Shown: positions 7,688 to 16,977 of the stretch, piece after piece
Position numbering within the stretch: the first letter of the stretch is position 1
Layout: each line of letters opens with the position of its first letter
Origin: CAVUCE01 sp963739985
Lineage (GTDB): Bacteria; Bacteroidota; Ignavibacteria; Ignavibacteriales; Ignavibacteriaceae
Direction of reading: 5' to 3'
Length of the DNA stretch: 64,000 nt
Assembly: GCA_963739985.1 (NCBI GenBank)
Contig: CAVUCE010000011.1
Span: 1-64,000 of the forward strand
The notes under the pieces: model-generated
What the model saw: the letters and a program-made list of their open reading frames with translations, nothing else
What the model was told of the DNA's origin: nothing
Databases searched by the model: none
Position numbers and translations under genes: made by a program

Positions 7688-10150
7688 TTAATCTTTCTTC
7701 TTGATAATTAATAACTGATTTCTAGAGTTTTCAATTGAGTTTAAATCTGTTCTAATCAACATGTATTTACCGGTCAGCCACATGGGTGTCATATCCGAGT
7801 AATGATCGCTCATTACATTTCCGGATTCACCTGTACTGAGTATTAAATAGAATTGATTTGGTTTAGCAAAATCATAAATATATCTCATAACCGGACCAAG
7901 ATTATTTTCAAAAGGTTTATGATCAAATCTTGGAAATTTCTCCAAACCATCGGTGAATGGATATTCCGTATTAAAAATCGTTGTACCGTCTCCACCTATT
8001 TCAAACGGTCCGATATCAATATACTTATCCAAAAATTTTGAACCGCCGCTAAAAGGGTGTTTAAATAAAACCTTGTGAAGTCTTCCCCACTGCCATTCGG
8101 CTAAATCTTTTCCAAAAATATTTTCCAAATTGTTAAGAGCATCATCCATACTTTTTCTGATAATATCGTCTCTCGATTCTCTTTTTACAGTTGAAGAATT
8201 ATCAAACCAAAAACTATAAGGATCCTTCATTAGTTCGAGAATATTTCTATATGGAACGTTCTGCACAAAAACATACTCGTTAAAAAGATCGTGTCCCATC
8301 TTAGATTCATAAACATTTTTAAGCAATTCTTTCAAGAACATTTCATAAATACTAGGAACCTGGCTGTATTTGTCTAACTTAAAATCCCATTTTTTCAATA
8401 AATCGATAGCAAGATATAAATTTTTATCTGTAATTTTTACATCCTTAAAAGCTTCAAGAATATACTTAGTTAGCTCTTTAGCATAAGGCGAGGTAATATC
8501 CATTTGATATTGCTGAAAATCCTTAGCACTATGTTTTGACTTTGAATTTAATAGTTCAGTTATTCTTTCAATTCTAGATGACGGCTCCCAAACATTTGAT
8601 ATATAGTATTTATAATTTTTTTCAGTTTTATTATTTGCCGTTGCAATATAATTTTGACTTGGATTAAATAAAGTAGGCAAATCATTTCTGGAAACAAATC
8701 CTTTCCAGTCATTTTGTGTTGTCGTTCCATCTAATATAAAAGTTGTTCTGTTTGCTTCTCTAATAGGTAATTTTGCTCCAAAGACATATCCAATATTTCC
8801 GCTATTATCACCGTAAATAAAATTTTGGCCGGGAACGCTATATGTATTAAAAGCTTCTTTAAAATCCGACCAATTTTTTGCCGTATTAATTTTATAAAAT
8901 GCTAGCAGTTCATCACTCATTTCGTTACCAAGCCATTGCATGCTTATATTCTGATTATCAACATTCTGACTTGGGAATAAAAAATTGTAAGGATGAATAT
9001 TTGAAATGATCGGACCATGATCGGTAATCTTCACATCAAAAACTATATTACTTGAATCTTTTACTATTACTGTATCTTTTTCAATTGTAAGATTATTCCA
9101 ATTTCCGTTTAATAAATATTTTGTCCCCGATGAATCTATTTTTTCAAAATAAAAATCGGCATCATCTTCCATTATATTTGTTACTGCCCAGGAGATATTT
9201 CTATTTTTACCTACAACAACAGCAGGAGCTCCGGGTAATGTTACTCCTGCAACATCCCAATCCGGCGATTTAATTACAGCAGCAAACCATCTTCCGGGAG
9301 CGCTTAAAGCTAAATGTGTATCATTTGCAATAATTGGCTTTCCCGATTTAGACAACTTCCCGTTTACAATCCAATTATTAGAACCAATATGGGTTCCCTG
9401 CCAGCCCATAAAGTTGCGAAATTTTTGATCGGTTTTTATTAAATCAGTATTAATTGCACCAAACTTCTGTAAATTACCGGGAATTATTAACGGAGCGTTT
9501 TCGGGATAATCGGGAATTATTTCCCTGGCTTTTTCTACACCAAATTTTTGAACAAGTTTTGTAAATGTAATATCAGACCACCAGCTAATATTAAGCTCCC
9601 AGGCCATCATTCTGATTATAATCAAACTGCTAAGCGGAGTCCATTTTTGCGGATCATATCCAAGTACATCAAATTCTGCAGGATATTTACCTTTATAATT
9701 TTTGATGTAAAGATTCACGCCTTTAGAATATGCTTTTAATAGCTTTAATGATTCCGGGCTGATGTTTTTTAAAAGCTTTTCAGACGTTTTTTTTATTCCG
9801 ACTGTTAAAAACATTTTATCGAATGGTATCGTTTCTTTTCCAAAGATTTGACTCAACCTTCCTTCGCCTGCCCTTCTAGCCAAATCCATAGTAAACATCC
9901 GCTCCTCGGCATGAACATAACCTAAAGCAAAAGCCGCATCCAAATCATTTTTGGCAACAATATAAGGAACAGCCATACTGTCACGAAAAATTTTAATATC
10001 ATTTCCAATATTTTCACTGGAAATTTCTCCGGAATACTTAGGCAAAGATTTTGTTAGCATACTATGGAATATAAATCCGGCTGCAATTATCAGGACGGCT
10101 AATGAAACACTGACACCAATTGTAACTTTTAACCACTTACTCATAATCAA
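7688..10150 (-). CDS. Penicillin acylase (penicillin amidase) family, Ntn hydrolase
   Basis: An 820-residue exported protein of typical length. An N-terminal hydrophobic segment (about residues 8-30) is the signal or anchor. The alpha chain holds the VPYIVAKNDLDAAFALGYVHAEERMFTMDLARR block (61-93). Autocleavage is expected before S257 in GSNNWIVNG, the nucleophile of the beta chain; GKPIIANDTHL and VGKNRNISWAVTN follow. The natural substrate is unknown; relatives cut acyl amides or acyl-homoserine lactones. It is preceded by M48 and folE genes on the same strand, each with its own terminator, so it is probably expressed alone. Confidence 0.93.
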   Translation of the reverse strand: MIMSKWLKVTIGVSVSLAVLIIAAGFIFHSMLTKSLPKYSGEISSENIGNDIKIFRDSMAVPYIVAKNDLDAAFALGYVHAEERMFTMDLARRAGEGRLSQIFGKETIPFDKMFLTVGIKKTSEKLLKNISPESLKLLKAYSKGVNLYIKNYKGKYPAEFDVLGYDPQKWTPLSSLIIIRMMAWELNISWWSDITFTKLVQKFGVEKAREIIPDYPENAPLIIPGNLQKFGAINTDLIKTDQKFRNFMGWQGTHIGSNNWIVNGKLSKSGKPIIANDTHLALSAPGRWFAAVIKSPDWDVAGVTLPGAPAVVVGKNRNISWAVTNIMEDDADFYFEKIDSSGTKYLLNGNWNNLTIEKDTVIVKDSSNIVFDVKITDHGPIISNIHPYNFLFPSQNVDNQNISMQWLGNEMSDELLAFYKINTAKNWSDFKEAFNTYSVPGQNFIYGDNSGNIGYVFGAKLPIREANRTTFILDGTTTQNDWKGFVSRNDLPTLFNPSQNYIATANNKTEKNYKYYISNVWEPSSRIERITELLNSKSKHSAKDFQQYQMDITSPYAKELTKYILEAFKDVKITDKNLYLAIDLLKKWDFKLDKYSQVPSIYEMFLKELLKNVYESKMGHDLFNEYVFVQNVPYRNILELMKDPYSFWFDNSSTVKRESRDDIIRKSMDDALNNLENIFGKDLAEWQWGRLHKVLFKHPFSGGSKFLDKYIDIGPFEIGGDGTTIFNTEYPFTDGLEKFPRFDHKPFENNLGPVMRYIYDFAKPNQFYLILSTGESGNVMSDHYSDMTPMWLTGKYMLIRTDLNSIENSRNQLLIIKKKD

Positions 10151-10199
10151 AATATTTTTTATTTAAATATATAAAGAATTACACTTAAAATATTTATAC

Positions 10200-10224
10200 A
10201 AAAAACCCCCGCAGAAAGCGAGGG
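10200..10224 (-). terminator. Intrinsic terminator after the M48 gene
   Basis: Read on the minus strand, CCCTCGC and GCGGGGG (10218-10224 with 10206-10212) form a seven-pair stem with one G-U pair, followed by six T. It lies 28 bases past the M48 stop. Confidence 0.8.
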
Positions 10225-10252
10225 CAAACTTAAGGTGAAAAAAACATGTGGT

Positions 10253-11065
10253 TTATTTATTTGCAGAATAGTATTTCATTGCTTCGGGCATCTCTTTTTT
10301 AAGATCTTCAATTCTGGTTTGATCAGACGGATGATCACTTAAAAATTCAGGCGGAGCGGACCCGCTTTGCGCGGCAGACATTCTTTGCCAAAAATCCAAT
10401 GCCTGATGCGGATCGTAACCTGCCATTGCCATAAATATTAAACCTAAATGATCCGCTTCACTTTCTTGCACTCTGCTAAAAGGCAATAAAACTCCAACTT
10501 GGGCACCTATTCCAAACGCAGTCATGAATAAATTTTGAGTCAATGCAGGTTTATCTTTTATCGCTTCAGATAGAGCCATACCTCCGAGCTGTGTTACTAA
10601 ACCCTGGCTCATTCTTTCATTCCCATGTTTTGCCACAGCATGAGCAATTTCATGACCAAGTACAACTGCTAATCCTGCTTCATTTTTTGTTATTGGAAGA
10701 ATCCCCGTATAAACGACAACTTTACCTCCCGGCATACACCAGGCATTAGCTTCTTTACTGTCAATCAAATGAAATTCCCATTTATATCCATCTAACTGAC
10801 TGGACAAATTATGTTGGGCAAAATATTTTTCAACTGCGGATTCTATCTTTCCGCCTACTTTCTTTACCATACTAATTTCTTGCTGATTTGTACTTTCTTT
10901 ATTGCTTTGTAAGAATTGATCATACTGCTGAAAGCTCATAGAAAGCATTTGATTATCAGGAATGAGATCTAATTGACTTCTTCCGGTAATAGGAACGGTG
11001 CTGCAAGAATAAAATAGAACAGAAATAAAAGTGAGGAGAAAAATTTGCATTAGATATTTTCTCAT
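10253..11065 (-). CDS. M48-family metallopeptidase, lipoprotein
   Basis: A 270-residue protein. The signal peptide ends in a lipobox-like LFYSC with C21 as lipid site, followed by the family's STVPITGRSQL. The zinc site is HEIAH at 138-142, with a third ligand expected in ESEADHLG. The length and layout match the LoiP/YggG-type periplasmic quality-control peptidases. It has its own terminator downstream (10200-10224). Confidence 0.92.
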   Translation of the reverse strand: MRKYLMQIFLLTFISVLFYSCSTVPITGRSQLDLIPDNQMLSMSFQQYDQFLQSNKESTNQQEISMVKKVGGKIESAVEKYFAQHNLSSQLDGYKWEFHLIDSKEANAWCMPGGKVVVYTGILPITKNEAGLAVVLGHEIAHAVAKHGNERMSQGLVTQLGGMALSEAIKDKPALTQNLFMTAFGIGAQVGVLLPFSRVQESEADHLGLIFMAMAGYDPHQALDFWQRMSAAQSGSAPPEFLSDHPSDQTRIEDLKKEMPEAMKYYSANK

Positions 11066-11257
11066 TTTGTCCTCTGGTATTAATTTATAATAATTATTAT
11101 GAAAAGTTTTTATTACGTATGAGTCGATCGAAATTCGGTTAATTGAATATATGAAAAGATTTACAAATTTACTTAGTTAAATAGGAAGTATTAAAACACG
11201 GAAATGATAAATATTAAAATTCTGTAGATAATTGATATAAAAAATTATTTCGCCTGC

Positions 11258-11302
11258 AAAAAAAACATCCCGATTCCAAGTTTGCAATTTTCAGAATCGG
11301 GA
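11258..11302 (-). terminator. Intrinsic terminator after folE
   Basis: Perfect nine-base inverted repeat TCCCGATTC (11268-11276) and GAATCGGGA (11294-11302). On the minus strand the stem is followed by a run of eight T. It lies 16 bases beyond the folE stop. Confidence 0.82.
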
Positions 11303-11317
11303 CAGACAATTTTATTA

Positions 11318-11992
11318 TTACTTATTGCCGTAAGTATACTTTAAAAATTCTTCTCTAATTTTGGGATTCAAAAACTTTCCATGATAACTGGATGTGACTG
11401 TTGAGCTATTTACATCTTGAATTCCGCGGGAGGCAACACATAAATGATCCGCATCAATAACAACTGCTACATCATTTGTTTGTAAAGTATCTTTTAATTC
11501 GGCAGCAATTTGAACTGTTAGTCTTTCTTGAACTTGTGGCCTTCGTGCATAATACTGAACAATTCTATTAAGCTTTGAAAGTCCGATAACCTTTCCATTT
11601 GAGAAATAAGCAACATGGGCTTTTCCAATTATTGGAACGAAATGATGTTCACAGTGAGAATATAGTGTAATATTTCTCTCAACAAGCATTTCATCAAATT
11701 TAAATTTATTATCAAAAAGAGTTGCTGCAGGTTTATTATCCGGATTCAAGCCGCTGAAAATCTCTTTGACATACATTTTAGCAACTCTCTTAGGAGTATT
11801 CTTTAAACTATCATCGTTTAAATCTAAACCTAAAACATTCATAATCTCTCTAAAATTTTTTTCGATAAGTTCTATTTTAAGATCGTCGTCAATCTTAAAT
11901 GCATCTTCTCTTAAGGGAGTATCAATATTAGCCGTAACGTGGTTATCCCCCAATTCATCAATCACCGCATCAGAATAATCAGTACTTTTCAT
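11318..11992 (-). CDS. folE: GTP cyclohydrolase I
   Basis: A 224-residue enzyme that makes 7,8-dihydroneopterin triphosphate for folate and related pterins. The zinc ligands C114 and H117 (SHCEHHFVPI) and C185 (ADHLCVASRG) keep the spacing of E. coli FolE. TPKRVAKMYVKEIFSGL, RRPQVQERLT and SSYHGKF are also present. The N-terminal 40 residues are less conserved, as in many homologues. It is flanked by its own terminator and probably stands alone. Confidence 0.96.
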   Translation of the reverse strand: MKSTDYSDAVIDELGDNHVTANIDTPLREDAFKIDDDLKIELIEKNFREIMNVLGLDLNDDSLKNTPKRVAKMYVKEIFSGLNPDNKPAATLFDNKFKFDEMLVERNITLYSHCEHHFVPIIGKAHVAYFSNGKVIGLSKLNRIVQYYARRPQVQERLTVQIAAELKDTLQTNDVAVVIDADHLCVASRGIQDVNSSTVTSSYHGKFLNPKIREEFLKYTYGNK

Positions 11993-12126
11993 ACATTTTT
12001 GCTTTCAGATAATTAATAGATTGAATATATCGATACAACATTTCGATGTAAAAAAAAGTTCACGAAATATTACAGTAAAAATTGGAAGGTAAAGTTTGTG
12101 ATTTGAAATACTTTAGAAATTGAGAT

Positions 12127-12250
12127 TGCCTCATAAAACCTGGACGTAAGTTAATAACTTGAGAATTTTTTAAGAATACTTTACCAGAGAAATAGTGTTT
12201 ACTATTTATTCACAAAAATACAAAATTACTTAACCTTGAGTTATGAGGCA
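12127..12250. repeat. 124-bp element with perfect 10-bp terminal inverted repeats (MITE-like)
   Basis: TGCCTCATAA (12127-12136) and TTATGAGGCA (12241-12250) are exact inverted repeats bounding an AT-rich, non-coding interior. Slightly inside the ends, further partial symmetry exists (AACTTGAG on the left, CTTGAGTT near the right). I see no clear target-site duplication. It fills the gap between folE and the DUF2269 gene. Confidence 0.45.
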
Positions 12251-12278
12251 CTCTATATATAAAAAAAAATAATTGAGA

Positions 12279-12737
12279 CTAAACTTTTAGTACCATCAAG
12301 CAAACAGCAATATAAGGAGTAATAACAGCTAGTGCTCCCCATGTATTCCAGTTTTTGGATAATTTTTCATATTCCTCAAATGTGAATTTTTCTTCACTGT
12401 TCGCTAAAGCTAAAATCTTTTTTTGAATTGGAACGACTTTAGCCATAAATGCGTAGGTTGAAATCAATATTGCTATAATTGACCAGAAGATCCAGCTTGT
12501 CTCAATCAAAGACAAATCACCTTGCATAGCTGTTCCAACACCAAAAATTATTAATGCAGTAACAGAAGGCATGGTAAAAATTTTATCCGCTTTAATAATA
12601 TTCTTAAAAGTATCTGCAATTTTTAATCTGTCTTTTGATTTATCGGCTTGCATTTTCCAAAATATTGCAATGGTAATGTTTCCCATAAAAATTATTACCG
12701 ATAAAACATGAAGAAGTTTCCAAATATTGTAAATCAT
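12279..12737 (-). CDS. DUF2269-like integral membrane protein
   Basis: A 152-residue protein with four membrane segments (about residues 5-28, 55-75, 83-103 and 132-150). The LLHVLSVIIFMGNITIAIFW start, with a histidine in the first helix, resembles the DUF2269 family of small haem- or ion-related membrane proteins of unknown function. It stands alone. Confidence 0.65.
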   Translation of the reverse strand: MIYNIWKLLHVLSVIIFMGNITIAIFWKMQADKSKDRLKIADTFKNIIKADKIFTMPSVTALIIFGVGTAMQGDLSLIETSWIFWSIIAILISTYAFMAKVVPIQKKILALANSEEKFTFEEYEKLSKNWNTWGALAVITPYIAVCLMVLKV

Positions 12738-12872
12738 GATATTCCACTGATTATTTTTTATTGATGAGAAAACAATATAATTTCTTCATAAGTGATATTC
12801 AAAATTATATTTTAATTAAGGAGTTAAAACACAAGTAATAAGAACTTTAGAAATAGAATTATCATTTCGTTT

Positions 12873-12903
12873 AAAAATAAAAAAGACATCCAAAGGATGT
12901 CTT
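12873..12903 (-). terminator. Intrinsic terminator after the RRM gene
   Basis: AAGACATCC (12883-12891) pairs perfectly with GGATGTCTT (12895-12903) around a three-base loop. On the minus strand a T-rich run (TTTTATTTTT) follows. It lies 25 bases beyond the stop. Confidence 0.85.
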
Positions 12904-12928
12904 TCACAGAAAATTAAATATCATTTAA

Positions 12929-13180
12929 TTAATTGCGTGCTTGTGCCTCGCTAACGACGATATTTCTTCCAGATAATTGTGAATTATTAAGTGCTTTAAT
13001 TGCACTTTGGGCTTCGGTAGATTCTTCCATCTCAACAAAACCGAATCCTCTGGATCTTCCGGTTTGACGATCAGTTATAACTTTTGCAGAAACAACATTT
13101 CCGTGTTTTTCAAAAGTTTCAGATAATGATTTGTCGTTAATCGACCAAGGCAAAGAACCCACAAATAATTTAGTACTCAC
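12929..13180 (-). CDS. Small RNA-binding protein with one RRM domain
   Basis: An 83-residue protein that is essentially one RNA-recognition motif. RNP2 is LFVGSL (5-10) and RNP1 is RGFGFVEM (44-51); the spacing is standard. Such single-RRM proteins in bacteria are often cold-induced RNA chaperones. There is no glycine-rich tail. It is monocistronic, with a strong terminator directly downstream. Confidence 0.92.
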   Translation of the reverse strand: MSTKLFVGSLPWSINDKSLSETFEKHGNVVSAKVITDRQTGRSRGFGFVEMEESTEAQSAIKALNNSQLSGRNIVVSEAQARN

Positions 13181-13290
13181 TTAAGAACCTCAAAAATTAA
13201 TATAATAAAGATCTCGGTTTAATACCGATGAGTAAAATTATGTATTTAAAATGATATAACCTAATATTTAATAATTGAACATAATTTTAA

Positions 13291-13426
13291 TAATTAACTC
13301 ATGTTACGCAAAACGGTCATTCTGAATGAAATGAAGAATCTCAAGGTTTCGATTTTTACAAAATTATGAGATATTTCACTTCGTTCAATATGACCAAAAC
13401 ATATACTTGCGTAACATGAGTAATTA
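13291..13426. repeat. 136-bp imperfect palindromic element
   Basis: The left end TAATTAACTCATGTTACGCA and the right end TTGCGTAACATGAGTAATTA are inverted copies differing by one base. Within it GGTCATTCTGAATG...GAAGAATCTC and GAGATATTTCAC...AATATGACC continue the symmetry, leaving a loop of about 25 bases. Transcribed, it would fold into one long hairpin. The CATTCTGA/GAAGAATCT core recurs at 41412-41463. Consistent with a dispersed non-autonomous repeat. Confidence 0.7.
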
Positions 13427-13821
13427 ATACAAATTAAAACCATAAAAGGGCTATAGTTTGTCTCAATTTAAGAATATCTTAGAACTTAAATTTTTACAGG
13501 AATTAAGAAAAGTTGAAATTTTTATTAAATACTAAATCACTACAAAATAATTGTTATCAGACAATAAAATTAATGTTTATAAAATGGACGAATTTCTTAT
13601 AAAGGATCAAATTAATACCAATTGTATCAAATTGAACAATATTCAACATTAATATATGTAATATTATATTACTCTTTTATTACTTAACGGTAACTTTTAC
13701 CGGTATTAGAGGCAGAATGCTTAAATATTCTACATAGAATTAAACAACTTAGCTCTGGCTCAATTATTGTTTAATATTATTTGTAATTCACATATTTTAT
13801 TGTGTCTAAAGAAATTACGCT
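13427..13821. other. Intergenic region before the pilin-like triad
   Basis: AT-rich and without a convincing ORF. It must contain the promoter of the gene starting at 13822, but I cannot pick out a clear promoter element. Several runs such as CTTAACGGTAACTTTTACCGGT (around 13682-13703) show short symmetry. Confidence 0.5.
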
Positions 13822-14316
13822 ATGAACACAGGGCAAACAATGTTAAGTATAGGGGCTCTTCTTCTTCTATCAATCTTAATTTTAAGAGTTAACAATACTT
13901 TTTTAAATACCAGCACAACTCTGATGGATACTAAGTTTGGAGTACTTGCTACTTCGTTAGCTACCTCAGAAATTGAAGAAATCAGCGGTAAATCGTTTGA
14001 TCAATTTACAACAAGTGGATCGACCAAGTCTATTTATGATCTCACACTTCCTTCTGCATTAGGACCCGAAACCGGAGAGGTTTATCCGAATTTTAACGAT
14101 ATAGATGATTACAACAACTTTACTAAAATAGATTCAACAATGCCTTCAGCTGTTTTTAAAATTGCTTGCAAAATAGCATATGTAAATCCGGGAAAGCCTA
14201 ATGTTGATGTGGCTTCAAGAACATTTAATAAAAAAATTACTATTTACGTAACAAGTAAATCAATGGCTGATACAATAAAAATGTCAACTATATATAGTTA
14301 TTGGTTTTTTAGGTAG
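13822..14316 (+). CDS. Pilin-like protein, PilV-type position (first gene of triad)
   Basis: A 164-residue protein. It begins MNTG followed by a long hydrophobic helix (about residues 5-24) and then a soluble domain with a helix and beta-rich tail. A glycine three residues after the start, followed by a hydrophobic helix, resembles a very short class III prepilin leader, although the usual glutamate at position +5 is absent. It is followed four bases later by a second gene with the same architecture. I infer a minor (pseudo)pilin; I do not recognise the exact family. Confidence 0.55.
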   Translation: MNTGQTMLSIGALLLLSILILRVNNTFLNTSTTLMDTKFGVLATSLATSEIEEISGKSFDQFTTSGSTKSIYDLTLPSALGPETGEVYPNFNDIDDYNNFTKIDSTMPSAVFKIACKIAYVNPGKPNVDVASRTFNKKITIYVTSKSMADTIKMSTIYSYWFFR

Positions 14317-14320
14317 AGAA

Positions 14321-14920
14321 ATGGGATTTAGTTCAATTTTAGACATACTCGGTGCAATTATAACAGGCGGAATGCTTATGCTAATATTGTTCCGTTTAAA
14401 TGATGCCGGTGTACAAAATACATATAACAATACACAAGATTTAATTGTTCAGCAAAATCTAACTTCTGTTATAGATGTTATGGAAAGCGATTTAAGAAAA
14501 TTAGGGTACTGTAAAGATTGGAATAAAATTCCTGATCCTACTAAATCAATTTTGGTTGCCGATTCAACAAGAATAAAGTTCTTAACAGATTTAGATAACA
14601 ACGGCACTGTTGATACTCTTGATTACTATGTTGGAACAACAACAGAATTAAAGGATACTCCAAATCCAAATGATCGAATGTTGTATAGAGTTGTAAATCA
14701 TGACAAGCCTAGGTCTGCAAATCTTGGAATTACATATTTCAATTTACTTTATTTTGGAGCATTAGGAGATACGTTAAGTTTTCCGATTGTAAATACCGGT
14801 TCGATTCAGAGTATTCAAATTTCAATTAGGGTTGAAGATACCGAAGCATATCAAAATGAATATAGAGATGCTTTTTGGCGTCAGGTTAGATTATCGTCAA
14901 GAAATTTAAGAAACAGGTGA
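14321..14920 (+). CDS. Pilin-like protein, PilW-type (second gene of triad)
   Basis: A 199-residue protein. MG followed by FSSILDILGAIITGGMLMLI is a short leader plus a hydrophobic helix, like the G-FTLIE start of type IV prepilins but with leucine in place of the glutamate and aspartate next to it. The region LTSVIDVMESDLRKLGYC (about residues 50-67) resembles the PilW-type minor pilin pattern in which the helix is followed by a DLR-LGY motif. The C-terminus is basic (RQVRLSSRNLRNR). Membrane-associated. Confidence 0.6.
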   Translation: MGFSSILDILGAIITGGMLMLILFRLNDAGVQNTYNNTQDLIVQQNLTSVIDVMESDLRKLGYCKDWNKIPDPTKSILVADSTRIKFLTDLDNNGTVDTLDYYVGTTTELKDTPNPNDRMLYRVVNHDKPRSANLGITYFNLLYFGALGDTLSFPIVNTGSIQSIQISIRVEDTEAYQNEYRDAFWRQVRLSSRNLRNR

Positions 14921-14924
14921 TAAT

Positions 14925-16163
14925 ATGTTTGGAAAAGCTTCGTTATTACTAGTATTGGGTTTTAGCACCCTCTTTTTAGTTATGGGTGTAAACTTTGGAA
15001 GACTAACTACTCGCGCAGTAGATAATGAAACCGATTATTATAGACAATCTACCGCACATGACATTGCAGTGAGCGCTGCTAACATTGCCGCAAATCAAAT
15101 ATTTATGGATCCCACCTGGACAGCAGGATATTCAAACGTAGATTTTAACGGCGGGAAAATTAATGTTAATATTCAAGTGTTAGATGCTTTTAAAAATATT
15201 AGAAGAATTAACGCGTCCGGCTCTTACGACGGAGTAAACGCCAATGTGCAGGTAACTCTTCAGCCAAGTAAATTTTCTAAGTTTGCTTATTATTCAGTTG
15301 TTGAACCTTCAGGAATATGGTGGACTAACGGCGATACTGTTTGGGGACCATTTCATACACAGGATTATTTAAGAGTTGCAGGACACCCTGTTTTTAACGG
15401 AAAGGTTACAACCAATAAAAGTATTTTAAAATACAGCAAATACGGAAAATCTGATTACCCAATTCTAAACGGCGGATACGAACAAGGAGTTGATCTACCA
15501 CTACCTACAAACGGTATTTCTGATCTTGAAACAATTTCAAATAGCGACGGGCATACTTTTAGTTCACACGATACTGTTTATTTAACTTTCGCAACAGATA
15601 GTGTTCGCTATAAATATTCTTACAAAGGTCCTGAAACAACTGCCTTACTTTCATCATTTGCACCAAACGGTGTTATATTTGCAGATAACGCAACTCTTAG
15701 AGTTAAAGGAACTGTTCAAGGTCAATATACAATCGGAGTTTCCGGTACTTCAACCAAATGGAGTACAAAGGGCGGCGACATTTATATTGATGATAATATT
15801 CAATATAAAACTGATCCGAATAAAAATCCCAACTCAACGGATTTATTGGGAATTGTGGCAGAGAACAATGTATGGATAACTGATAATTATGCAAATAATC
15901 ATGATGTAACTATTGACGGTGCAATTTATGCACAAAATGGCGGGTTTGGAGCAGAACATTACAGTACGCGTCCCAATAGCGGCACTATTTATTTAAATGG
16001 CGGAATAACACAACATCAAAGACAAGCAGTAGGAACATTTAGCTCCTATGGAATTGCTTCAGGCTTTAATAAAAATTATCGTTACGATAAAAGATTGATG
16101 TTCAGCTCTCCTCCAAGTTTCCCGAATACAGGTTCTTTTGAAATTGTTTCCTGGTATGAATAA
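14925..16163 (+). CDS. PilX/DUF4900-like pilus-associated protein (third gene of triad)
   Basis: A 412-residue protein. MFG then a hydrophobic helix (about residues 4-23) and a helical stretch with DNETDYYRQSTAHDIAVSAA, as in PilX-like proteins. From about residue 125 it is beta-rich, with WTNGDTVWGPFHTQDYLRVAGHPVFNGKV, GVIFADNATLRVKGTVQGQYTIG, LLGIVAENNVWI and DVTIDGAIYAQNGGFG, a repetitive pattern I associate with DUF4900 surface proteins. It is co-directional with the two shorter genes at spacings of four bases each. A tip or adhesin subunit is inference. Confidence 0.6.
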   Translation: MFGKASLLLVLGFSTLFLVMGVNFGRLTTRAVDNETDYYRQSTAHDIAVSAANIAANQIFMDPTWTAGYSNVDFNGGKINVNIQVLDAFKNIRRINASGSYDGVNANVQVTLQPSKFSKFAYYSVVEPSGIWWTNGDTVWGPFHTQDYLRVAGHPVFNGKVTTNKSILKYSKYGKSDYPILNGGYEQGVDLPLPTNGISDLETISNSDGHTFSSHDTVYLTFATDSVRYKYSYKGPETTALLSSFAPNGVIFADNATLRVKGTVQGQYTIGVSGTSTKWSTKGGDIYIDDNIQYKTDPNKNPNSTDLLGIVAENNVWITDNYANNHDVTIDGAIYAQNGGFGAEHYSTRPNSGTIYLNGGITQHQRQAVGTFSSYGIASGFNKNYRYDKRLMFSSPPSFPNTGSFEIVSWYE

Positions 16164-16230
16164 TATTTAGAACCTTTTTATTTGGCATTCACTGCTTTCA
16201 TTAATTTTTACTTAATATAAAAAGGCAATA

Positions 16231-16890
16231 TTAATTTTCGGAAATTGCAATTCGGTTTCTATCGATCCAATATCCCCATGCTACTATCAGCCACTGACTT
16301 AATCCGACATAAGCTAATGCCGAAACTGACGGAGGCGGGCTTCCGAAACTATTTCCTACATAAATTAAAAGCAGAAAAATTATCAAACCCCAAAATGTAA
16401 AAGTTCCTTTTTTATTTTTAGGTTTAGTGCTCAGAAGATATAAATATCCGCCGAATAAAAATATTCCTACCTCTATAATGAAAGTGAACAAAACAGAATT
16501 CCATAATCCGAGTCCTACTTTGACACTTCCCCAGGGAGATAAGGGTAAATCCGGAATATGAACAATCAAATCCAAAATCCAATGACTTAAAACCAGGAAT
16601 CCAAGAAGAATAGAAGCCTTAGAATTCTTTTTAATCAAATAATATATTCCGCCGAAAAGGACTGACCAGAAAAGTGCCGCAAGTAGACTATGAGAAAAAG
16701 GATAGTAAGTAAATTTGAGCGGATTCATTGCGGTATTGCCCGGAACAATTTCGACGTGTTCAATCCCGAGTAATAAAAATAACGGCCACAGAAGATCGAG
16801 AAATTGAGCCGCCATAAACATTGTTCCAAGCGATGGTTTTTTGCTGACTTTTTTACCGGCAAATCCAACACCAAAGTGTCCGATAAACAT
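16231..16890 (-). CDS. Polytopic membrane protein (DUF457/YdjM-like metal-dependent hydrolase type)
   Basis: A 219-residue protein with about six membrane segments. Conserved-looking polar residues lie in or next to helices: HFGVGF (N-terminus), AQFLDLLWP, YYPFSHSLLAA and LSHWILDLIVH. This spread of H and D residues resembles the YdjM/DUF457 membrane-bound hydrolase-like families. The activity is unknown. It converges on the pilin-like triad. Confidence 0.6.
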   Translation of the reverse strand: MFIGHFGVGFAGKKVSKKPSLGTMFMAAQFLDLLWPLFLLLGIEHVEIVPGNTAMNPLKFTYYPFSHSLLAALFWSVLFGGIYYLIKKNSKASILLGFLVLSHWILDLIVHIPDLPLSPWGSVKVGLGLWNSVLFTFIIEVGIFLFGGYLYLLSTKPKNKKGTFTFWGLIIFLLLIYVGNSFGSPPPSVSALAYVGLSQWLIVAWGYWIDRNRIAISEN

Positions 16891-16977
16891 AATTCACCCT
16901 CGTTTTATTTTTAGCTATTTACTTAGAAATGATTCTTTGATATCCGCAATATCAGATTTAGAGCCACCAAATTTTAT

